Shown in pieces: positions 55,800 to 64,000 of a DNA stretch of 64,000 nt. The notes beneath the pieces are model-generated. The model was not told the DNA's origin. It saw only the letters and a program-made list of their open reading frames with translations, and did no database searches. The position numbers and the translations under genes were made by a program. Each line of letters begins with the position of its first letter. Position 1 is the stretch's first letter. This DNA is from Limnephilus marmoratus (lineage: Eukaryota; Arthropoda; Insecta; Trichoptera; Limnephilidae). Location: contig OU862907.1 in NCBI GenBank assembly GCA_917880885.1, forward strand, positions 67,203,072-67,267,071, in the 5' to 3' direction.

Positions 55800-56285
55800 A
55801 AAAAATAAATTGAAATTGTAATATTTTTTGTGAGATGTCTAAATAGCAATAAATATTTGGAATTTGCTAACCATCTAATTGAATTTAACCATTCATTTGA
55901 TAAAAATACTGGTTTTAAAATTTTTCACTCTGACGTTAGTGGTTTTCACTTAGCTCTTTTAGAAATTAGGAAAAATGTCAATAGAAATTCGAATATTATT
56001 AACAATCAAATAAATTTTGTAAATAACCCTGTCTTAAACATATTTCCATTGTAATGCTTTGTCTATGTTCTTCACCCCCCTTTCCACCTCTCCCCCCTCC
56101 CCCTTGTTGATCTTCTAAGCACCTCCCTTTTCCACCTCTCTCCTCCCCCACTACTTCCATTTCTACCCACGCCTGTCTTTCTATGTTTGATCATTTAGTT
56201 TTAGTACATTAAGTGTCCTGGTGAAGAGAACATCATTCTTGAAACATGTTGACTTTTAAATAAAGATTATCGTGGTAAAAACAAA
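55800..56285 (+). pseudogene. Penelope-like element 3' end
   Basis: The frame 55830-56054 encodes FANHLIEFNHSFD and FHSDVSGFHLALLEIRKN then NNQINFVNNPVLN. This resembles the C-terminal part of the GIY-YIG endonuclease of Penelope-like retroelements. The 3' UTR has the usual GAAACATGTTGAC followed by AAATAAAG. 5'-truncated. Confidence 0.6.
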
Positions 56286-56875
56286 GTGTTTTTAATTATT
56301 TCATTAATAAAATAGTGCCACAAAGTGAATTTGCAAAATTTGAAGAAGTAAAAAAAATGTTTACTGAAGGTATATAACAAATCTAAAATCAAACATCCAA
56401 TTGGTTACCGAGATTGATTGCTGGTTCGTAAAAGTGCTTGTATAATATTTGTACAATTGGATTAGATTTTAATTGAATAATTGATAGTTAGAGGCTAATC
56501 AAACAACCTTGAGCCAAAAAAACTTGTTCTTCTCTTATAAAATGGATTATGGTCTGAAAAATATGGTTCTGTCCTTCTTGTTACCTGTTTCCTTTTTGTC
56601 GAGTGAGGCCTCGTCATATGTTCTGATATTTATAATTATATGTTTTCAAGGGCGTTGCTAGGATTTTGTTAAGGGGGGGCAGGTGTAGAGTAGACAAACC
56701 AAGAATATATCTAAGGTAAATGCTGCGCTACTGGTGGGGGGAGGGGGTGGGGGGGGGTGGCTATAGAATTTCATAAATAGGCTATTTTCGTCTATAAAAA
56801 GACCGTCAGGCACAAAGCTACGAAAATATAAATAACACCGTATTCAATATTTTTGTAACAATATCTTTAGTAGTG

Positions 56876-57541
56876 TCACCTCACTAGTGATCTCAGCAGC
56901 CATGTTTTAACCCGATGCAGTGTAGAAAAGGACATATCTATGTTACTTGTAGTGCAAGGTTGTGCCAAGGAAATAAGTATTGCTTTTTTTGTTGTGGGAA
57001 AGAAAATGTTCGCCTCCTTAGACATTTCAGTATAATCTAGTTTTTCGAGATCTTTTCTTGTCATACCCTTGTTCTGCCATTTTTTATACCATAGTTTGGC
57101 TTCTTGATTAAAATTAAGTAAATCGTAGTATAGCCAAAAACTTTGTGTTTTTTCTTTAAAATCAATTCACGACATATTCAACATTTTACAGGGATATAGC
57201 GACATTAGTCCGAAAGCAGGCAAATTTTGGCCACCAAAACGCTGCTTCAATGCAGATATTAGGGAATCTAAATAAGGAATGATAATAATCGATCGCTTCC
57301 AAAAATTGCATGGAGTCTCAGCAAGGTAATTGGACCGATGTTGTTGGCAAGATACAATGCGTGGGACTTGTATATCAGTTCCAAAGGCAGCAGTTCTAAT
57401 TGAAATATCTAAAATATTTTGGCTCTCTATGTCTACGTTGCTTCGATGATCATTTTTAACAGAAATTATACCTTTAATATGACTCATACATGCGTACATA
57501 TTGATAGTTTCCGATCGTAAAGCATTGGCAATAGGTTCCAA
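56876..57541 (-). pseudogene. hAT transposase C-terminus
   Basis: 57541-57167 encodes SIIIIPYLDSLISALKQRFG and LPAFGLMSLYP. 57064-56876 encodes CTTSNIDMSFSTLHRVKTWL, the hAT C-terminal dimerisation motif. The pattern is that of the transposases related to the P52rIPK/ZMYM-like proteins. The N-terminal half is missing and the frames do not join. Confidence 0.82.
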
Positions 57542-57599
57542 TATGCCTGAGTAGGTACTTGGCTATCAGTTGAACACATAATACTTTTTGGCAACAAGA

Positions 57600-58600
57600 A
57601 AAATATCAGCCTCAATATCAAAGTTGGTGATAACTGCCTCGAAAAGAAAATGAGCACAAAATATTTGGGCCTGATCGTAGATTCCCAACTTTCGTGGGAT
57701 CTCCACATAAATCATGTAAAGGAGAAAATTACACCCATAACTGGTGTACTTTATAGACTCCAAGGATTACTACCCGTACCTTTATTAACATCAGTGTACT
57801 ACTCCATGGTACATTCACCCCTTTCTTATCTCTGCTGTATCTGGGGATTTGCCTCAAAGAAATTGATAGCTGATCTGCAGGTGGTTCAAAACCGAGCTCT
57901 CAGAAATGTTTTTGGACTTCCATGGGACACCCATGTCAGAGACATCTATTCAGTTTCCGGTATTCTTCCAATCACAGTCCTTCCTAAACATGCACAAGCA
58001 CCATCCTACAAATTACGCAACAATCAACTCACACTAACATCAAGCCACTTTACAATCAAGACATCCACACTCACAATACTCGAAATAGCAATAAAATCCG
58101 CATACCCCAAACACACACTACAAAATATGGGATAAAATCTCTGAACTATGTTGCCTATACACTATATAATTCGCTACCAGATATGTACAAGGGAATTCAG
58201 CAAAATAAAAAAAATCAGAGTAATGCTTTAAAAGAATATTTTTTAAGTATATAAGGATGAAACTTTGTAATTTTCTTGTCATGTTCAATTGTCTTGTCTT
58301 GTTTCTTTTCTCTTCTTTTCTTTTCCATTAAGTTGTTATCATCCATATCTGTATAACCTTGTTCCCTTTTTCTTTAATTGTTTTCCATTGCTGTTTATTT
58401 TACTCAACCTGTCTTTTATTTTTCTTCTATATTGTATGTGAATCTTATATTTTAATATCCAAATTCCTATGTAAAATTTTAACTATTTTCTCCCACCCAT
58501 GATTTATATGTTCCTCCTGTCCTAAAATGAGTTCTGTAACTCATCGGGATTGCTATAGCAAGAAATAAAACAATAAAAAAATAAATAAATAATAATAATA
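57600..58600 (+). pseudogene. Jockey-like LINE C-terminus nested in hAT-like element 11
   Basis: 57650-58135 encodes YLGLIVDSQLSWDLHIN, SPLSYLCCIWGFASKK and VVQNRALRNVFGLP, a LINE thumb and C-terminal region. The 3' part is T/C-rich and ends near 58600 with AATAAATAAATAATAATAAT. 5'-truncated; no catalytic core. Confidence 0.75.
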
Positions 58601-59010
58601 ATATAATGAAAACTGATTGAATAACAGCGCAATGTAACTGATAGGCACGTTTTCTTGATGCTTCATTAATCATGATCAACTAAAAAGGTAATAATAAAAA
58701 TTAAATTGATTCTCACAAACAATAGGCTACCGACGTAAACTTTATGGTTTGTGAGCATTCTTGCACCTTCTAGGGGGGGGGGCAGCTGCCCCCCCTGCCC
58801 GTACCTCGCTACGCCCTGTATGTTTTAACTCTCTCAATCTCCGTATTTAATTATGATCCCCGCACACCACCCTTTATAGCCTGACACATATTATGGTTTA
58901 AGATCCACTCTCTGAGCATTAAAGGGATTCACAGATATTCTCGGCGGGATCATATCCCGTCCAGAATTGGCGCTTCCTTTAAGGATAAAGTCTGTGAGGT
59001 ATACCTGGCC

Positions 59011-59242
59011 CCCTAGCATGGTCGATCGATATAGGTTTTATCGAAAATGTCGGTAACTTTCCATCGTTCCCGAGCACGACTGCAGGCCGCTAACGAATAA
59101 ACAACAGTTTACGTCAAATATATTAGGAACCCCTAGTCATTGTGAACCATTGTTTGTTCGTTAGCGGCCTGCAGTCGTGCTCGGGAACGATGACAAGTTA
59201 CCGACATTTTCGATAAAACTTAAATCGATCGACCATGCTAGG
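59011..59242. mobile_element. Fold-back MITE, copy 2
   Basis: 232 bp, starts CCTAGCATGGTCGATCGATA and ends ATCGATCGACCATGCTAGG. It matches 11562-11790; its centre reads in the opposite orientation. Arms differ at few positions from copy 1. Confidence 0.85.
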
Positions 59243-60800
59243 ACCCCTGGTCAGTATTATGATATTCTAAGCTGATTTTGGTTTTATGGAATGTATACAT
59301 TGTTTTGCCGCTTGGCGATAATCCACGTAGCAAGATGTAAGTGTCCTTGTGCCGTGCCGGAAGTTATCTCAATTTACTCCTACTTCTGATAACGAATTTC
59401 TTCCGTGGAACAGAATCTGTTATCAATTTCATTAGTCTATCTGGAGCCACGGAAATAATGCAAGGCTGATGTAAGCGCTATGAATAAGATTAAGAAAGGG
59501 ACGCTTGTTTACGAAAGATAAGACGGATAAGGCCATTGAAACAAGGGTAAATGCGGGAGACTCCAATGGAGGACTGATCGCGGTTGGCGCCAGCAATAAA
59601 TTGGGAAACAGAAGCGAAACTAACAGTCCAAAATGGAGTGCTAGTGCTTAATTACTCTCTAGTGAGGCTTGGATTTAGAAGAGGAAGGATAAAGTAGATT
59701 GAATGCTGAAGAAATGAGATCCGTGAGGTGCGTGTGTGGTAAATCCATGTATGATCGTGTGAAAAATGATTCGCAAATAATGTGAAGCTGATGAAATCAT
59801 ACTTAACGAGCAAGATTTAGAAAGGGGTGCCTAGATAGTTTGGGCAAGAACAGAGGATGAAGAAAGGAGTGTAAGGAGTGTGAGGTGAATGTGAATGGTA
59901 GAAGAAGTCGGGGAAGACGAGGAAGACGAGGCACGAGATCAGGTACCATATAATAAAATACTGATAACAGTAGACTACGTTTGAGACAAATAGATGAAGG
60001 TAATTGAAGCAAGACCGTATGACAAGTGTGTGCCTAGACCGATGTAGTTGTTTGGTGGCCCATCCTCTCTGCCTACCTCTGTTGAGAAAAGACGTGACGA
60101 TTAGTTAATTAATTAAAAATAAAATTTAGATTAAGATTAAGACAGTGCGCTAAAGTTGAGGAACCTCTGCTCGAAGTCAGTCGATCTCGGGAAAAGGGGA
60201 AGAAGGCGGGGGAACGGCTGCGGGGCGTGTTTCATAAAAATCTTAATTTTGGATTTGAAAACCAAATACCCAACCAAACTGAAAACTTATTTTTGTTATC
60301 AAAAGGCTTATCAAATATCGGATATGGACTACTTTATTGATTTCATTATTTCACGATTTTATAGAAAACTTGTGCAATTATTTGTGAGAAAAGGATAAAA
60401 TTTAAAAAAAAAAATGTAAATTTATAATATCTATTTTTAAAATATGATAAAATTATTTTAAAAAAAATTAATAAATGAAAGCACTTTGATCTTTGTAAAT
60501 TTAAATTACAAATTATCTGTTTACGTCAGACCGCAAGTTTCACAAGAACAATTTAATATTACTACCCAAAAAACTAACTATTTACCTACGATGGTTTATT
60601 TTTCATTATATTAATACAGTAGATAACGCAAGATATCTTAAAAATAATTATAATTTAACTAAAAAAAAATCAAGTTTGCCACCAAAATGCAACAAAATTG
60701 AATTCTTTAATTATCTATATTATTTAAAACAAACATAATAAAATAGCACATATCCGTACTTGGTATTTGGTATAACTTTTGATAAATAAAAATGTAATTC
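59243..60800. other. Mostly unrecognised sequence with a degenerate LINE-like tail
   Basis: 59680-60080 contains shifted pieces resembling a LINE C-terminus (ECCRNEI/AAEMRS followed by a basic GRRGRRGTR stretch). A terminal sequence (CATCCTCTCTGCCTACC) also occurs inverted at 52517-52533. The remainder is AT-rich without genes. Confidence 0.4.
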
Positions 60801-60877
60801 TATTTGGATGGGTATTTTGGCCTCAAATCCAAAATTAGGTTTAGTTTGAAACGGGCCGCGCAGCCGTTCTTCTTAAG

Positions 60878-61320
60878 GTGGTTATTAAAAGAAGTCATAA
60901 TCTACTCATTAATAGAATTAATTCAATTTATTATAATTTTCATCACATGTGGAGGCGGGTATGGGTACCACTGTACCATTTATTGGATAACCAACACCTA
61001 TCTCCAGAAAAGTTTCCACAAAAAAACTCTACACATAAACAAGCTACAAGGTTTACACAAAATTTATTAATACCAAAAGCAAACAAAACAATTTTCCAAA
61101 AAGGACCCTTTTACATGGCTATTAAAGTATATAACAACCTTCCACATGATATTAAACAAATACAAGATACACTCAGATTTAAGTCATCACTAAAAACATT
61201 CCTTATGAACAGGTCTCAACATTAAGTGAAGACCTCACATTCTCACATAGGTACAACTGTTTTTATATTTATGTTTATATAATAAATTAAAACAAATTCA
61301 CTTTGTATTACACCACTTTT
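60878..61320 (+). pseudogene. LINE C-terminus and 3' end
   Basis: The frame 60878-61225 ends with LLIPKANKTIFQKGPFYMA and KVYNNLPHDIKQIQDTLRF, a LINE C-terminal motif. At 60951-61000 the start of the hairpin-tailed retroposon (GGAGGCGGGTATGGGTACC) is fused into the frame. An AATAAA-rich 3' end follows. Confidence 0.65.
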
Positions 61321-61339
61321 ATATTTATATTTCATTTGT

Positions 61340-62850
61340 GTTCATATCTGTACAGGATTGGGCTTAAGACTGACCCTTGCGGGAGACCTTTGAATATGTG
61401 TCTAATGTGGGGAGGGGATTCAGACCCATTTACAAAAATAGTTCTCTCTTAGAGCAAATTGACAATGAATTTTACCAATTTAGGCGGAATACCTATTGCC
61501 AGTAACTTTTCTTTCAGGATGGGGATATGAACATTGTCATATGCTCCACAGATGTCTAAAAACACTGCAATGCAATATTAATTTTTAGATAATGCTAATT
61601 TGATATCTGTAACAAGAGAGGAAAGGTTGTCAAGGGTACTTTTACCCTTTCTAAATCCAAACTGGGAAGGGGAAAGAATTTGATTTTTTTCTACGAACCA
61701 GTCCTGTCGTGAATCTATTATTAATCATTCTTTCAGATACTTTGCAAAGAGTAGAAGAGAGGGCGATAGGTCTGTAGCTCGAACCTATACTTGGATCTTT
61801 GCCACTTTTGCAAATGGGAATGATATTTTGAATTTTCCAGTCTGGGGGAATAATACCTGAATCCAGAAAGACATTGATGAGAGAGAGAAAGTAGGTAAGA
61901 GAATTGTCATCAGAATGACGGATGAATATATTCAGGATTTCATCCTTGCCAGGAGCTGAATCATTGAGGATTTCAATGGCTCTTTTTAACTCATCAAAGG
62001 AAAATGGAGCATCTACCCATGAAGAAGATTTTAAAGTGAAAGGCAAAGAAGGAAGTTCATCAAAATTAGGGACATAAGGGGGAGCTATTTTATTAATAAA
62101 GTTAAATTTAATTAAAGTTAAAATTCCACCGGGAGAGAGTTGTGGAATAAATAAACGTGAGAGGGAAGGGACTGTCCTTCAAATGTCAGAACTACAGTTT
62201 GAGAGGGTTTTCAAACTACAGACTCAGACGATTTATCTTTAAAATTAAGACGCCTAGTCTTAATAACTTTTCCCGAAGATGCTGGAATAATCAGTTCCGA
62301 GATAAGATCTTCTTCAGATAGGTCTACAGGAATACCTCTAACGAGACCCAAGCGAGAGATATTGAAAGAAGGGATGTAGGCCTTAAATTTTTTCGCAGAG
62401 AGGAAGTTGATGGAATTTATGAATTTATTGGCATTCAACGCGGATGTGAACTCAACACAAATGCGATATCTGCCCTCTGATCGGATACCACCTGGGGAAA
62501 TGCCAAGTGGTTTTTTTCCGATGAATTTACCAAATTCAAGGGGATGTAAGGCGTGGCCAGGAGAGTTGTTTTGAACATAAACTATGAAGGGAGCTTTTGC
62601 TGAAGTCGGATATAAGGAAGGAGGAGAAGCTACAGGAACTGAGACCTGTGAAGAATCTGATTTTGGAAGGTCGCAAACTTTCCTCTTTTTTGGAGTAGAA
62701 GATGGGACTTGAAGGTCTGTTATCTCTACCTCACTACCAATGTCAAAATTTGAAGGGTCAGGGGGGGGGGGGGGGGGCGGGATCAGGGGATTTCTTCCCC
62801 ATGGCAAAGGCCATTGGGGCAAAAGGATATAAAACAAAAATAAAATAACA
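61340..62850 (-). pseudogene. Jockey-like LINE, ORF1 and reverse-transcriptase parts, minus strand
   Basis: 62837-62211 encodes a gag-like ORF1 (GGIRSEGRYRICVEFTSALN, then RGIPVDLSEEDLISEL). 62046-61651 encodes the RT fingers (NDSAPGKDEIL, IIPICKSGKDP, YRPIALSSTLCKVSERMI). 61640-61345 encodes FRKGKSTLDNLSSL, FLDICGAYDNVHIPIL and GLPQGSVLSPILY. The endonuclease and the FADD region are missing. A pure G-run lies in the proline-rich start of ORF1 (62761-62778). Confidence 0.8.
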
Positions 62851-63422
62851 CTTACTGGACTTGGTCAGCAATAAACAATCTCAAAGAGGACAAAAAAAAC
62901 TATAACTGACTAAATGGCAAAAATTCGATTTTTGGTATTAAAACGAAAAAAACGCAACAGTGTTTATCAACTGTCAAAATTCGAATCCCCGTCAGCTGTC
63001 GTTCAGATTGTTTAAAACACCAATTACTGCAAGTATTCATGATATTTTATTCATTAAATGTACGTTTTAAGTTGTATTGTATTGTATTCGCGAAGTTTTG
63101 TTTCAATCTAAATACACATGAATTACTGATTTATTTATTTATTGTAAGAAACTTAAAACAATTTATATACAGGATGAGTTATACAAGAGGTTAAACATGA
63201 GGTAAGCCAAAACAGTTTCTTATGCTAATGTTGGTTATTATGATATAATATACAATTGTAATTGGTAATAACCATTAAATGAAAATGAAAATAACAACAA
63301 CAAAAATATATAAATATAAGTATATTAGAAGGAAGAAGGAAGAGGAAAGGGCAAGAGGCAGAGGAAGGTGGGATGTGGGAAGGTGGGCCACACTGCGGCC
63401 AACTTCCAACTTCAAAAGCAGG

Positions 63423-63656
63423 CTACTCACCTAGAGTGTAGCATGTAACGTATCTGATACTGTATCAATCTGCAAGTGGGTAGGGCTTGTTCACGGTAAC
63501 CGCGTATCCGCCTTCGTGCTCGCAGTGAAACCGCCGTCGGCGGGTCACTGCGAGCACACTGCGCTCCACGCGCGAGCGGCTCGCAGTAGACTCGTGCCTA
63601 CGTACTCACTTGATACAGTATCAGATACGCTACAGGTTACACGGTTAGGTGAGTAC
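63423..63656. mobile_element. Hairpin MITE with ATCTGATACTGTATCA arms
   Basis: TACTCACCTA at the left pairs with TAGGTGAGTA at the right. GTATCTGATACTGTATCAA (near 63450-63468) pairs with TTGATACAGTATCAGATAC (near 63610-63628). The GC-rich centre includes the nearly palindromic GTGCTCGCAGTG/CACTGCGAGCAC. Non-coding; target duplication not clear. Confidence 0.7.
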
Positions 63657-63708
63657 CCTGCTAAACGCTTGGACGATTGTGTGGAGGGGTGGTTCGTGCG
63701 TTGAAAGT

Positions 63709-63756
63709 TCGAGTTGGAAGGTTGGAGTTCGAGTTGGAAGGTTGGAGTTCGGGTTG
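63709..63756 (+). repeat. Short tandem repeat of about 20 bp
   Basis: GTTCGAGTTGGAAGGTTGGA is repeated about 2.4 times, the last copy reading GTTCGGGTTGG. No coding significance is evident. Confidence 0.85.
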
Positions 63757-64000
63757 GCCCTGGATAGCCTCTGAGGCCAGCGGCGATGGCTGGTTCGTGC
63801 GAGTTGGCCCAACACATCAGTCTGCCCAATATTATTATTACGGCAGAGTTGTATAAAATTTGTTTTGAGCTTTTTAGTTTTACGAATCGAAATCAATATT
63901 ATGGAAACCGAAACACCGCCTGCACATTGAAGTACCCACCACTGTCCCACCCCGGTATAGGCAACTTATGGTCGCCCCTTCGGAGTTCTCGCAAGAATCT

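Larger units (their letters stand above)
56647..58818. mobile_element. hAT-like element 11 (2.2 kb) with transposase remnant and LINE insertion
   Basis: Termini CAAGGGCGTTGCTAGG and CCTCGCTACGCCCTG are flanked by exact TATGTTTT (56639-56646 and 58819-58826). GGGGGCAG-type blocks lie inside both ends. It contains the C-terminal part of a hAT transposase on the minus strand and a nested plus-strand LINE. Confidence 0.87.

Overview
The window is eukaryotic, intron-rich and crowded with transposons. An insect (or close arthropod) source is the best reading: there is a clip-domain protease-like gene of the insect immune/developmental type, copia elements primed by an internal initiator-tRNA fragment, short TTAGG-type motifs, and many hAT, Jockey/CR1-like and RTE-like remnants. 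The order cannot be fixed from sequence alone.

Host gene. One host gene is visible, on the + strand, from 1402 to 54707. Eight exons with GT-AG borders and matching phases encode a CLIP domain followed by a trypsin-like domain (346 residues; the signal-peptide exon lies upstream of the window or was not recognised). The protein looks like a non-catalytic serine protease homologue. The catalytic His is replaced by Phe, the disulfide flanking it is gone, the usual activation site is missing and the region before the active Ser is shortened. The Asp-containing motif and a Ser remain.

Layout. 1-1.4 kb: upstream intron. 1.4-1.7 kb: CLIP exons. 2.1-5.1 kb: a hAT and a Tigger-like element. 5.75-5.9 kb: exon 3. 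6-12 kb: LINE pieces and a composite hAT. 12.4-12.5 kb: exon 4. 12.5-44.4 kb: a 31.9-kb intron filled by a LINE, a zinc-finger-bearing hAT and one 23.8-kb nested block. 44.4-54.7 kb: exons 5-8 separated by LINEs, SINEs and a large inverted repeat. 54.7-64 kb: downstream sequence with a Penelope-like tail, a hAT, MITEs and LINEs.

The nested block is the most striking structure. A hAT-like element (19841-43656) contains a minus-strand copia (21558-42583). The copia was hit by four hAT-like elements and one piggyBac-like element. The largest of these hATs (26327-37793) contains a plus-strand copia (27613-36078), which itself holds about 3.7 kb of further repeats. Four successive levels are supported by target-site duplications read directly from the sequence. 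LTR divergence agrees with the order: 5 differences in 190 bp for the outer copia, none in 169 bp for the inner one.

All transposon genes seen here are broken. No bacterial, CRISPR or operon-like system is present.
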